A stretch of DNA of 38,189 nt from contig JAENWK010000011.1 of assembly GCA_016650045.1 (NCBI GenBank), positions 1 through 38,189 of the forward strand, read 5' to 3'. A program made the position numbers and the translations under genes. Positions 16,696 through 25,067 of this stretch are shown piece after piece (the stretch's first letter is position 1; the number at the start of each line of letters is the position of its first letter). Below the pieces are notes generated by a model, which searched no databases, was not told where the DNA came from, and saw only the letters and a program-made list of their open reading frames with translations. This stretch comes from Eubacteriaceae bacterium (GTDB lineage Bacteria > Bacillota > Clostridia > Eubacteriales > Eubacteriaceae).

Positions 16696-17136
16696 TTAAA
16701 AGGGTACATCATCATCATCAGCCATCAGATGGAAATCTTCATCCAATCCCATTGCTGACATATTGTTATCTGCTCGAGGTGCCGGAGCTTGTTGGTATCC
16801 ACCGGTGGATTCTTTCCGGTTCGCTGAAGACAAGAATGTAATTTCATCTGCAACAACTTCCGTCACATAGCGTTTTTGGCCATCTTGTGCATCGTAATTT
16901 CTAACCTGCAGTCGTCCTGAAGCGCCGATTTGGCTGCCTTTTGACAAATATTGACCTGCAAGTTCTGCCTGTTTTCCCCATACTACAATAGGTACAAAAT
17001 CAGTTTCTTTTTGACCATCTTTGTTTTTAAAACGACGGTCAACAGCCAGGGTAAAAGTAGCTACCGCTTTTCCTGTAGTGGTGTTTTTCACTTCAGGATC
17101 CCTGGTTAGTCTTCCTACTAAAATTACTTTATTCAC
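16696..17136 (-). CDS. ssb: single-stranded DNA-binding protein
   Basis: A 146-residue SSB with an N-terminal OB fold (about 1-105; MNKVILVGRLTRDPEV opening) and a disordered linker ending in the acidic tip DDDVPF, which docks partner proteins such as PriA and RecG. Translation begins at GTG (17136). A purine-rich AGGGGGT lies 6 bases upstream. It is encoded between rpsF and rpsR, the usual arrangement in Firmicutes. Confidence 0.97.
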   Translation of the reverse strand: MNKVILVGRLTRDPEVKNTTTGKAVATFTLAVDRRFKNKDGQKETDFVPIVVWGKQAELAGQYLSKGSQIGASGRLQVRNYDAQDGQKRYVTEVVADEITFLSSANRKESTGGYQQAPAPRADNNMSAMGLDEDFHLMADDDDVPF

Positions 17137-17147
17137 AAAAATACCCC

Positions 17148-17435
17148 CTATTTTTCTTTCTTAATAACAATACTACGAATAAATGGTTCGTTAATTTTGT
17201 ATAAATGATCAAGTGCATCTAATACTGAGTTTTCAGAACTAAATTCAACTAAAACATAGTATCCTTCTTGATACTTCTTTTCAATTTCATAGGCTAATTT
17301 TCTTTTGCCCCATTCATTAACATTTTCAACAGTACCATCTGCTTCTATGATGGTTTTAACTTTACCGATTAATTCTTCAATGACTTCTTTTTCAAGATCC
17401 GGTTTTAAAACAAATAATGTTTCATATTTTCTCAT
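17148..17435 (-). CDS. rpsF: 30S ribosomal protein S6
   Basis: A 95-residue S6, partner of S18. The opening MRKYETLFVLKPDL and the motif NEWGKRKLAYEI (about 40-51) are typical. The ribosome binding site GGAGGTG lies 10 bases upstream. I looked for the S6:S18 autoregulatory mRNA element in the leader (about 17436-17490) and did not see a clear CCG-containing bulged hairpin. Confidence 0.97.
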   Translation of the reverse strand: MRKYETLFVLKPDLEKEVIEELIGKVKTIIEADGTVENVNEWGKRKLAYEIEKKYQEGYYVLVEFSSENSVLDALDHLYKINEPFIRSIVIKKEK

Positions 17436-17496
17436 TCCATTTCACCTCCTCATGGACTATGGCTCACTTTTCCAGCAAGCAAGGATATCGTCTTTC

Positions 17497-17524
17497 ATTA
17501 TATCACATCTTTAAAACTACACAA
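17497..17524 (-). promoter_or_regulatory. rpsF operon promoter
   Basis: On the - strand TTGTGT (17519-17524) and TATAAT (17497-17502) are 16 bases apart, with TGA before the -10 giving an extended -10. The leader to the rpsF ATG is about 55 bases. The -35 box begins just 13 bases past the stop of the preceding small gene. Confidence 0.7.
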
Positions 17525-17536
17525 GGCTTTTATGAT

Positions 17537-17723
17537 TTATTTTAAAAACAACTTACTGATTTCCTGATAATAGGTATTTGCAATATCCGGCTTGCTTTGG
17601 AATAAAGCCACAATGAGTACCGCCAGTGCCACAAAAAGAAGCAGATAAAAAAAACAGTCGCCTAAGATTCTTCAAAAAATAATCAGCCGCACAAAACCAT
17701 TGCACATTAATAAAATTGATCAT
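17537..17723 (-). pseudogene. small one-helix membrane protein, frameshifted at an A8/T8 run
   Basis: An ATG at 17723 with an AAGGAG ribosome binding site, 8 bases after the DUF951 stop, opens a frame that reads MINFINVQWFCAADYFLKNL and then RRLFF. At eight consecutive A residues (17647-17654; T on the coding strand) the frame that encodes a hydrophobic helix (YLLLFVALAVLIVALF) and a polar tail ending at 17537 is one base away. Removing one T would join both into a 61-residue protein with one membrane segment (about residues 24-41). As written, the first frame runs to a different 55-codon end without a helix. This may be a sequencing error, a real mutation, phase variation or polymerase slippage. 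No family is recognised. Confidence 0.6.
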
Positions 17724-17731
17724 GATTCTCC

Positions 17732-17926
17732 TTATTTCTCTTCTTTGACAACTTTTTTAATTTGCTTATTAAACTTAGCGCGCTGCAACATCACAATATG
17801 CCCACAGCCGCAGCACTTAATTTTAATATCCGCCCCCAGCCGTATGATTTCCCACTCAAAAGAACCACAAGGGTGTTTCTTTTTCATTTCTACATGATCG
17901 CCCAGGACATACGCATTAATTTCCAT
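17732..17926 (-). CDS. DUF951 zinc-ribbon-like small protein
   Basis: A 64-residue protein with the conserved DUF951 core: KKKHPCGSFEWEIIRLGAD, then IKIKCCGCGHIVMLQR. The cysteines Cys19 and the CCGC group probably bind zinc. Function unknown; nucleic acid binding is a guess. The start at 17926 has AAGGAG upstream and overlaps the mscS end by 11 bases; the open frame extends 23 codons further but without family similarity. The mscS-DUF951 neighbour pair is common in Clostridia. Confidence 0.88.
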   Translation of the reverse strand: MEINAYVLGDHVEMKKKHPCGSFEWEIIRLGADIKIKCCGCGHIVMLQRAKFNKQIKKVVKEEK

Positions 17927-18785
17927 TATTCTCCTTTGAATTCTTATAATAAATAACCGATTTATTATAAGGAATCTCGATATTATTTCTATCAAACGCT
18001 TCTTTTATTTTTTGTCTGAGAATAATTTCTGCCTGAAATCTATTCGTCGCATCCTCATCAGCAAGAATGCGGATATTCATGCCTGATGGGTCTAATCGAG
18101 TTACCCCAAGGACTTCAGGAGTGGTATTAAAGAGCTCCTCATCACTTTCAAAAACCTCGTTGCAAACAGTTTTGAGTATGTCTATGACTTTTTCGATGTT
18201 TTCTTCATAGGCAATACTCACATCAACCGCAGCCTTAATATGACCTTTTGAAAAATTGATCAAACGATCAATTTTTCCATTGTGAATAATAAATAACCCA
18301 CCGGTGAATTCACGAACGGCAGATGTTCTAATTCCAATTGATTCAACAATACCATAGTGTGATTCATCAATAGTGACGTAATCACCGACGCTGAATTGAT
18401 TTTCAAAGACGATTACAAAACCGCTCATCACATCTTCCACAATTCCCTGGGCTCCAAAACCAATGGCCAATGTCCCAATACCAGCAACTGCCAATAAAGA
18501 TGCCACATCCATAAACTGACCGAGGATCATGATGCTGGCCACAATCCACACAGTCGCCCTGGCAAAGGTTTTAACGACCTTATTCAGCGTCACCAGTCGT
18601 CTTGCTTCTCTGGGCTCAATGCCTGGTTTAGCCTCATCGAAAATCCGATCGGCGCCCCCATATAAAACCCTTAGGCCAATGGCCACAGCTACTAAAATAA
18701 TAACAGCAATAATGATCTTTTCTAAAAAATGCGATCCATCTATTCCCAGGATCATCGCATCAAAGCTATTCCATAAATTTTCCAT
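17916..18785 (-). CDS. mscS: MscS-family small-conductance mechanosensitive channel
   Basis: A 289-residue MscS-type channel that opens under membrane tension to release solutes in hypo-osmotic shock. Three membrane helices (about 20-40, 67-87 and 90-115) end with the pore helix GIGTLAIGFGAQGIVEDVMSG, which is rich in Gly and Ala. It is followed by the beta domain (VGDYVTIDESHYGIVESI) and a C-terminal alpha-beta cytosolic vestibule. The length is close to E. coli MscS (286). The CvpA-family gene ends 9 bases upstream. Confidence 0.94.
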   Translation of the reverse strand: MENLWNSFDAMILGIDGSHFLEKIIIAVIILVAVAIGLRVLYGGADRIFDEAKPGIEPREARRLVTLNKVVKTFARATVWIVASIMILGQFMDVASLLAVAGIGTLAIGFGAQGIVEDVMSGFVIVFENQFSVGDYVTIDESHYGIVESIGIRTSAVREFTGGLFIIHNGKIDRLINFSKGHIKAAVDVSIAYEENIEKVIDILKTVCNEVFESDEELFNTTPEVLGVTRLDPSGMNIRILADEDATNRFQAEIILRQKIKEAFDRNNIEIPYNKSVIYYKNSKENNGN

Positions 18786-18794
18786 AAATACTCC

Positions 18795-19439
18795 CTAATT
18801 TAACACGATTAAATTCATCACCCAAGGGGTTACCACTTGAACAATGGCACTTCCTTCAAAGGTCGGAAGATTTGCAGCACCACCGGTAAAAGTGTTGAGT
18901 GCAGTTAAAAGCCAAATCACAATGATGCATAAACCGAGGCCCAGAATAAAGCCCAAAGCTCCACCCAAGAGTCGATTGATGCCACCAATAATTGGTATAT
19001 CAGATACGCCTCTAAAAATCATTTGCAGGATTCCAAAAGCAATGGCTGTCACTAATAATAAAATTCCAAAGCTGATAATATAGGCAATCCCCCAGGTCAG
19101 AGATTGGGTGATCATATCAACACTTTCGGTTGTAATATTCTGGCCCCCGGTGAGAATTGCTTCGCCCACTGAACCACTGGCGAAAATACCTTGTTGGCCC
19201 ACCCCATTCACAAGCGATTGGGCCACTGCTTCTATATTAATCATATTCACTAATCCGTTAAACACACCTAAGCTAATCAGCCACTCTGCCAGCATGGGAG
19301 AAAAAATCCATGCAATGGCAAAAGATGCAATAAATCCCCCAAAACTAATTAGGGTTTTTATCGCACCTCGCTGATATCCAATAAGTCCTGAAACAATACA
19401 GACCAGGATACAAATAAAGTCCACTGTTGTCAAACTCAT
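18795..19439 (-). CDS. CvpA-family membrane protein
   Basis: A 214-residue protein with four hydrophobic segments (about 7-24, 26-45, 100-125, 140-170). The opening TVDFICILVCIVSGLIGYQRGAIK-like region (start D-x-I near residue 7 and G-x-x-R-G at 21-25) is the CvpA/YshB signature. CvpA proteins are linked to colicin V production and membrane homeostasis; the mechanism is not known. Its ATG overlaps the end of the preceding gene by 4 bases, so translation is coupled. Confidence 0.82.
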   Translation of the reverse strand: MSLTTVDFICILVCIVSGLIGYQRGAIKTLISFGGFIASFAIAWIFSPMLAEWLISLGVFNGLVNMINIEAVAQSLVNGVGQQGIFASGSVGEAILTGGQNITTESVDMITQSLTWGIAYIISFGILLLVTAIAFGILQMIFRGVSDIPIIGGINRLLGGALGFILGLGLCIIVIWLLTALNTFTGGAANLPTFEGSAIVQVVTPWVMNLIVLN

Positions 19440-20557
19440 TTTTTATTCCTGTAATATTCTTCAATATCATCTTCATTGATAATTCGAATTTGACTGGTTT
19501 CTTTAAGGAAGGATTTATCCCCTGTTTCTTTAGGGCTGGGTTTTTCTTCCTCGATTTTTTCCTCATCATCAGGGTGGGTTAGTTTCCATTCCACAGAAAG
19601 GGTTTTTTCCAATATTGTGGTCTCTCCAGTTACTTCTTGATTAGCCGAATGCTCAACGGTTTCCGCAGTTGGCTGATTTTCAAATGCAACTTTCTGTGTT
19701 GAACTTAACTCAACACTCTGAGATTTATCTTCCTGATTAATTGTTTTTTTAATGGAAACAGATCCACTCTTATTTGCTTCCGGTTTTGCTATCTCTTCAT
19801 CGAAAATTTTTGATATTACCGAATCTTCTTGTTGAGGTGCATCCTTAATCATCACTTCGGTCATCATCATGCTATTCTGTTCTCCCGGTTTAAAGCCTTC
19901 ACTAACCATTTCTTCAGAAAGCCGTTCCATACCAATACTGACATTTTGAGGTTTTTTTCCTTTGCCATCCCATCGTCTCTTTGTTTTTTGAGATTTTGAA
20001 ACATTGAGTTTTTCTTCAGCTTCTTCCGCCCGTGTTTCTTCACGATATTTCTTACCCATACGCTGACCTGCCACTATTCCGATCATTTGAAATAAAACAG
20101 TGACACCCAGGGCGATTCCGAAAAAGACATAGATTGAAACATAATGTCCGATTAATTGATAAATAAGGCCATAGGGCAAATACCAAAAAATAGTTGGAGC
20201 AGCTAAAAAAGTAAATTGGTTCCAAATACTATTGGTGTCCTGTCCCGGCCAAAGCATTGAAACCAAGGTTAAGGCAACAGTTAGGATTATAATGGGTATC
20301 AGCGTGAAAAATATATATTTTATATAGCGTGGTTTCTCACCTGCGTAAATATTTTTAAAACTACGGGCAAATAATATTATCCAAAATAATCCGACAACAG
20401 CCAGTTCAATCCCATTAAATAGATAATTGAATCCACTGGTTCTGCCAACAATATTGAAAACACTTTTAAAAATTATAACAATGATTAGATACAGTATGTT
20501 ACCGAGAACCGCTGCTTCAATGGCAGTTAGTCGTCGTTTTCTTTTTATTTGATTCAT
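19436..20557 (-). CDS. uncharacterised four-helix membrane protein with long acidic tail
   Basis: A 373-residue protein that I do not recognise. The N-terminal 180 residues hold about four hydrophobic segments (around 14-35, 44-64, 81-104, 148-172), with two further weak ones near 120-140. The C-terminal 190 residues are hydrophilic, low-complexity and rich in Glu, Lys, Ser and Thr, with no cysteine. It has a basic patch RRWDGKGKKP (near 194) then acidic repeats. The gene lies 52 bases after parB and overlaps cvpA by 4. A role tying the chromosome segregation operon to the membrane is possible but unsupported. Confidence 0.8.
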   Translation of the reverse strand: MNQIKRKRRLTAIEAAVLGNILYLIIVIIFKSVFNIVGRTSGFNYLFNGIELAVVGLFWIILFARSFKNIYAGEKPRYIKYIFFTLIPIIILTVALTLVSMLWPGQDTNSIWNQFTFLAAPTIFWYLPYGLIYQLIGHYVSIYVFFGIALGVTVLFQMIGIVAGQRMGKKYREETRAEEAEEKLNVSKSQKTKRRWDGKGKKPQNVSIGMERLSEEMVSEGFKPGEQNSMMMTEVMIKDAPQQEDSVISKIFDEEIAKPEANKSGSVSIKKTINQEDKSQSVELSSTQKVAFENQPTAETVEHSANQEVTGETTILEKTLSVEWKLTHPDDEEKIEEEKPSPKETGDKSFLKETSQIRIINEDDIEEYYRNKK

Positions 20558-20609
20558 AAGTTATCTCCATTTCTTATTATTCATCGATCGAATGTTCCCC
20601 AAAGGGTTT

Positions 20610-21503
20610 CTATTCCTTTTTTTCATAGCCTAAAAGGGCTAAAATTCGATCTAATTCTTCAAGCGAAAAATAGGAAAGTTCTATTTTCCCACTTTTTCCA
20701 CGGCTGCTAAAATTGACCTTTGTGGCAAATATTTTTTCTAATGCATCTTTTATTTCCATGACATAAGCCGTTGTGTCAATTTTTTTCTTCTGTAAAGGTG
20801 CAACGATACCTTCAATTTGAAGTTTTTTAATGCGCTTTTCAGTTTCTCGGACACTTAAACCTTTTTCAATAATTTCTTTGGAAAAAGCCTCCATTTTTTC
20901 CGCCTCTTCCATAATAAGAATTGCTCTGGCATGACCTGAACTAATTCTACCCTGGGCAACATCATTTTGAACAGATTCCGGTAGTTTTAATAGTCTCAAT
21001 GTATTTGCCACTGCGGTGCGGCTTTTCCCAATGCGAATACCAATCTCGCCCTGGGTAAGATTAAAGTTACTCATTAAACCTTCATAGGCAAGGGCTTCTT
21101 CAATACTGTTGAGATTTTCTCTTTGAACATTTTCGATTAATGCAATTTCCAAAACCTCTTCAGCTGGAAGATCTCGTACAATGACCGGAACTTCTTTGAG
21201 TCCCACAATATTCGCAGCACGCCAGCGTCTTTCCCCAGCGATAATAGTATACCCTTTGCCATCAGGTTTCACAACTATGGGTTGAATAATCCCATGTTCC
21301 CTAATAGAAGCCCCCAGTTCTTCAAGCTTTCCACGATCAAAACTTTTACGGGGCTGCTCAGGATTAGGCCGAATATTGCTTGTTTTGACGTAAAAGACCA
21401 ATTTTTCCACATCCACCTTTAGATCCTCACCTTCGGCAGACAAAATCACCTCATCTGGGATCAAAGCTCTAAGGCCTTTTCCTAAACCTGTATTTTTCAC
21501 CAT
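20610..21503 (-). CDS. parB: chromosome partitioning protein ParB (Spo0J)
   Basis: A 297-residue ParB, a CTP-dependent clamp that loads on parS and spreads. The N-terminal CTPase region has the boxes EQPRKSF (about 50), GIIQPIVV, and GERRWRAANIVG (about 95-106). The helix-turn-helix (about 148-170, LTQGEIGIRIGKSRTAVANTLRLL) reads parS, and a C-terminal domain dimerises. It starts 2 bases past parA. A matching parS site lies at 22339-22354. Confidence 0.96.
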   Translation of the reverse strand: MVKNTGLGKGLRALIPDEVILSAEGEDLKVDVEKLVFYVKTSNIRPNPEQPRKSFDRGKLEELGASIREHGIIQPIVVKPDGKGYTIIAGERRWRAANIVGLKEVPVIVRDLPAEEVLEIALIENVQRENLNSIEEALAYEGLMSNFNLTQGEIGIRIGKSRTAVANTLRLLKLPESVQNDVAQGRISSGHARAILIMEEAEKMEAFSKEIIEKGLSVRETEKRIKKLQIEGIVAPLQKKKIDTTAYVMEIKDALEKIFATKVNFSSRGKSGKIELSYFSLEELDRILALLGYEKKE

Positions 21504-21505
21504 TT

Positions 21506-22270
21506 TTACTCCTGTCTTTGTATAAACTCTTTTGCCAAGGCAAGATACGCTTTTGATCCTTTTGATGCGTTTGCATATTCGAAAATGGTTTGCCCATAGC
21601 TTGGAGCTTCTGCCAATCTTATATTTCTTGGAATCATGGTCTCATACACCTTTTCTTTGAAAAAATCCACAACCTCATCAACGACTTGATTCGATAAATT
21701 GGTACGGCTGTCAAACATGGTCATAACCACGCCTTCAATTTCCAGATGAGGGTTAAGACCCTGTTTCACCAAGCTAATGGTATTCATTAGCTGCCCTACG
21801 CCTTCAAGGGCATAATACTCGCATTGAATAGGGATTAATACGGTGTCTGTTATGGCTAAGGCATTAATCGTTAATAACCCCAGAGAGGGTGGGCAGTCAA
21901 TAAAAATAAAATCATAATATTTTTCAACATCTTTTAAAACGTTTTTTAAACGAAGTTCTCTTTGGGGTAAATTTGTTAATTCAATTTCTGCCCCAGCCAA
22001 ATCCGGATTGGAAGGAAGGATATGGAGCTTTTCAAAGGTCGTTGTTAAGATAATCTCTTTTAAACTGTCTCCATGAATAATGCCGTCATAAACACTTTTT
22101 TCAAGATTATATTTATCAATGCCAAATCCGCTGCTGGTATTCCCCTGGGGATCAATATCTATTACAAGTACTCGGTATCCTTCCATGCTCAGGGCAGTGG
22201 TTAAGTTGATCGTTGTGGTTGTTTTACCAACCCCACCTTTTTGATTGAATACCGCCACAATTTTTGCCAT
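21506..22270 (-). CDS. parA: chromosome partitioning ATPase ParA (Soj)
   Basis: A 254-residue Soj-type ATPase that drives segregation with ParB and controls DnaA. The deviant Walker A KGGVGKTTTT is at residues 10-19, and the DNA-binding surface and dimer motifs follow (DIDPQGNTSSGFG). The start is unambiguous, with an AAGGAG site upstream. No strong promoter is visible in the 154-base gap before it, so it may be read with the mnm-rsmG genes. Confidence 0.96.
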   Translation of the reverse strand: MAKIVAVFNQKGGVGKTTTTINLTTALSMEGYRVLVIDIDPQGNTSSGFGIDKYNLEKSVYDGIIHGDSLKEIILTTTFEKLHILPSNPDLAGAEIELTNLPQRELRLKNVLKDVEKYYDFIFIDCPPSLGLLTINALAITDTVLIPIQCEYYALEGVGQLMNTISLVKQGLNPHLEIEGVVMTMFDSRTNLSNQVVDEVVDFFKEKVYETMIPRNIRLAEAPSYGQTIFEYANASKGSKAYLALAKEFIQRQE

Positions 22271-22338
22271 GTCGCAACTCCTTATTTCTTGATTTTATAT
22301 TAATCCCATTTCAACGAATCTGAGCATTTTTTCAGTGA

Positions 22339-22354
22339 TGTTTCACGTGAAACA
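22339..22354. other. parS: parS centromere-like site
   Basis: TGTTTCACGTGAAACA, a perfect 16-base palindrome that is the canonical ParB binding site of bacteria. It lies 69 bases upstream of parA and about 6.8 kb from the origin. No second copy was seen in the window. Confidence 0.97.
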
Positions 22355-22381
22355 TGTTGCATGTTGCATGTTGCATGTTGC
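22354..22381. repeat. tandem heptamer repeat abutting parS
   Basis: Four perfect copies of ATGTTGC (on the - strand GCAACAT) run from 22354 to 22381, sharing base 22354 with parS. It is short and perfect, so slippage is likely. Confidence 0.95.
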
Positions 22382-22424
22382 AAACCCGATAAAATTTTAT
22401 CACAAAATTCTTTAACTCTTCTTG

Positions 22425-23156
22425 TTACTTCAATAACAGCGGGAATTTTTCACTTTTTATTTTTCCGTTTGTTCTTGGCAAAATTCGAGGTGTTTTTTTT
22501 ATTTTTTCAATGACTATTATAACATGAACCCATTCGCTTTGCAGTATTAAACATTCCTCCATGGCTTTAATTTCGCCGCCAAGAACCGCTATCGGCTTCT
22601 CTGCTTCTGTGATCTCGCTTTTATATTCTCGTCCTTTCATGGGTAAAAACTTTCCACCTATTTTTGTCAGTGGTAAGCAATATTCTGAAAGCAGTGTTAA
22701 ATTGGCAACCGCCCTTGATGTAACAATGTCATAACTTTCACGATATTTTCGATCTTGACCTAATTCTTCGGCACGACCATGGAGGATCTTGATATTGCTG
22801 ATATTTAAAGCTTTTGCAATATTTTCCACAACGATCAATTTTTTCTTAGTGGAATCCAATAATGTTATGGTGGCACCTTCCATCATAATAGCCAAAGGGA
22901 TCCCAGGAAATCCTCCCCCAGTGCCAACATCCAAGATAGATGCCGATGGATTTTTTATATATTTTAATAAGGTTAACGAATCCAGAAGATGGCGTTTAAT
23001 AAATTCATCTTCTTCCGTAATTCGTGTCAGATTAATGTGTTTATTTATTTCTAATATCTCTTCCATATATTGAATCAATTTCTCACCTTGAGCTTCGCTA
23101 ATGCTAATCTCAAGTTCAGCCCCAAATTTTATGAGCTTTTCAACTTTATTATTCAT
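22425..23156 (-). CDS. rsmG: 16S rRNA (guanine527-N7)-methyltransferase
   Basis: A 243-residue RsmG (GidB) that methylates N7 of G527 in 16S rRNA. The SAM motif [15 protein letters not shown] (about 74-88) is intact, as is the earlier [19 protein letters not shown]. The start at 23156 has GGGAGA upstream and overlaps mnmG by 8 bases. Loss of rsmG commonly gives low-level streptomycin resistance, which is family knowledge. It is the end of the mnmE-mnmG-rsmG set. Confidence 0.95.
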   Translation of the reverse strand: MNNKVEKLIKFGAELEISISEAQGEKLIQYMEEILEINKHINLTRITEEDEFIKRHLLDSLTLLKYIKNPSASILDVGTGGGFPGIPLAIMMEGATITLLDSTKKKLIVVENIAKALNISNIKILHGRAEELGQDRKYRESYDIVTSRAVANLTLLSEYCLPLTKIGGKFLPMKGREYKSEITEAEKPIAVLGGEIKAMEECLILQSEWVHVIIVIEKIKKTPRILPRTNGKIKSEKFPLLLK

Positions 23157-25056
23157 TTCTATTTTCTCCCTTATGAGTTTCTGAGTTGCGCCTTCGTTGT
23201 TCAAGTGCAATTAATAGAACCGACAAATCTGCAGGTGATACCCCTGAAATACGCGAAGCCTGACCAATGGACTGGGGTTTAATTTCATGAAGCTTTTCAA
23301 TGGCTTCAATCCGAAGACCACTAATGGTTCTAAAATCAAGGCCCTGTGGAATATATTTATTTTCCAGTTTTTTAAACTGCTCTACCTGAAGTAACTGCTT
23401 TTTAATATATCCCTCATATTTGATCATTACCTCAACCTGTTCTACGACACTCCAATGAAGAAGAGGGCGTTCTGAATCAAAGGGTTTGGTTTGAAGGTAT
23501 TTTATTTCCGGCCGGCGAATTAATTCACTCAACGTCACCCCATGTCTTATCTTCGAACTGGCGAGGCTATCCAGAATGATATTATTTTCCTCAGTTGGTT
23601 TTACAATCACTTCGGCAATGCGCTTAATTTCATTCTCAATGGCTGCTTTTTTGTCTAAAAATTGATTGTAGCGCTCCTGGCTGATTAACCCAAGGGTATG
23701 TCCCATGGGTGTCAGCCTGAGATCTGCATTATCCTGGCGAAGCAATAGTCGGTATTCCGACCGGGATGTCATCATTCGGTAAGGCTCATCAACGCCTTTA
23801 GTAATAATATCATCTATGAGTACACCGATATAACCGTCGGAACGATCAATCACAAAAGGTTGTTCACTCCGTAAATATTGAGCCGCATTAATCCCTGCAA
23901 TCAAGCCTTGCGCAGCGGCTTCTTCATAGCCGGATGTTCCATTAATTTGGCCACCAAAGAAAAGTCCTTTAACATCCTTAGATTCCAGGGATGGTTTTAA
24001 TCGGGTTGGATGAATACAATCATATTCAATGGCATAGGCTGATCGCATAAACTCAACCTTCTCCATGCCGGGAACCGTTCGGTATAAAGCAATTTGAACA
24101 TCTTCCGGCAAGCTGGAAGACATGCCCTGGACATAAGCTTCATTGGTGTTTAATCCTTCAGGTTCAATAAATATTTGATGACGATCTTTATCTTTAAATC
24201 GCAGGACTTTTGTCTCAATGGAAGGACAATATCGCGGACCGACTCCCACAACATCTCCAGTATACAATGGCGAACGTTCCATGTTGTCATTAATCATTTG
24301 ATGAGTTTCGGGATTGGTATAGGTTAAATAGCAGGGAACTTGTTCCATATCAATGTGATCGGTTTCAAATGAAAATGGCACAATATGATCGTCACCCTTT
24401 TGAATGACCATTTTAGAATAGTCCAGGGTTTTGGCATCAACTCTTGCCGGGGTACCTGTTTTAAATCGCTGCAGCTCAATCCCGTTCTTTTCCAAACTAT
24501 CGGAAAGAGACATGGCTGGAAATAAGCCATTGGGGCCACTGTCGTATTGAATATCGCCAATAAAGATACGGCCTTTTAAATAGGTTCCGCTGCAAATAAC
24601 GGCTGCTTTACAGGTGTAAACTGCCCCGGTATGAACCTTAACCCCAATAATTTCGCCATTTTCCACAAGAATTTCAGTGGCTTCCTGCTGCTTTAAAAGT
24701 AAGTTTTCCTGGTTTTCGATAACTTCTTTCATTCGAAACTGATAGGCTTTTTTGTCTGCCTGGGCTCTTAAAGAGTGGACCGCTGGCCCTTTCCCTGTAT
24801 TAAGCATTTTAGATTGAATCATGGTGGCATCTATGTTCTTTCCCATTTCTCCGCCAAGAGCGTCAATTTCACGGACCAGATGTCCTTTTCCAGTGCCACC
24901 AATGGATGGATTACAAGGCATCATTGCCACTGAATCCAAACTCAGTGTTAAAAGAAGGGTTTTACATCCAAGCCGGGCTGAGGCGAGTGCGGCTTCTGAT
25001 CCAGCATGTCCGGCTCCGATTACGATAACATCGTATTCTCCTCCTAAATAGGTCAT
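23149..25056 (-). CDS. mnmG: tRNA uridine-5-carboxymethylaminomethyl modification enzyme MnmG
   Basis: A 635-residue MnmG (GidA) that with MnmE modifies the wobble uridine of several tRNAs, using FAD. The FAD loop [19 protein letters not shown] (residues 11-29) and the [17 protein letters not shown] segment are typical. The motif [11 protein letters not shown] (near 285) is the conserved region with the catalytic cysteines. Length is standard (about 630). It begins 11 bases after mnmE. Confidence 0.97.
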   Translation of the reverse strand: MTYLGGEYDVIVIGAGHAGSEAALASARLGCKTLLLTLSLDSVAMMPCNPSIGGTGKGHLVREIDALGGEMGKNIDATMIQSKMLNTGKGPAVHSLRAQADKKAYQFRMKEVIENQENLLLKQQEATEILVENGEIIGVKVHTGAVYTCKAAVICSGTYLKGRIFIGDIQYDSGPNGLFPAMSLSDSLEKNGIELQRFKTGTPARVDAKTLDYSKMVIQKGDDHIVPFSFETDHIDMEQVPCYLTYTNPETHQMINDNMERSPLYTGDVVGVGPRYCPSIETKVLRFKDKDRHQIFIEPEGLNTNEAYVQGMSSSLPEDVQIALYRTVPGMEKVEFMRSAYAIEYDCIHPTRLKPSLESKDVKGLFFGGQINGTSGYEEAAAQGLIAGINAAQYLRSEQPFVIDRSDGYIGVLIDDIITKGVDEPYRMMTSRSEYRLLLRQDNADLRLTPMGHTLGLISQERYNQFLDKKAAIENEIKRIAEVIVKPTEENNIILDSLASSKIRHGVTLSELIRRPEIKYLQTKPFDSERPLLHWSVVEQVEVMIKYEGYIKKQLLQVEQFKKLENKYIPQGLDFRTISGLRIEAIEKLHEIKPQSIGQASRISGVSPADLSVLLIALEQRRRNSETHKGENRNE

Positions 25057-25067
25057 TTAATTTTCCT

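Noticed and set aside
17436-17490. S6:S18 autoregulatory mRNA element in the rpsF leader.
   Set aside because: The leader is short and I found no bulged CCG hairpin by eye; a covariance model search would be needed.
22354-22381. CRISPR array or mobile element end.
   Set aside because: The 7-base units have no spacers and no neighbouring cas genes or terminal inverted repeats.
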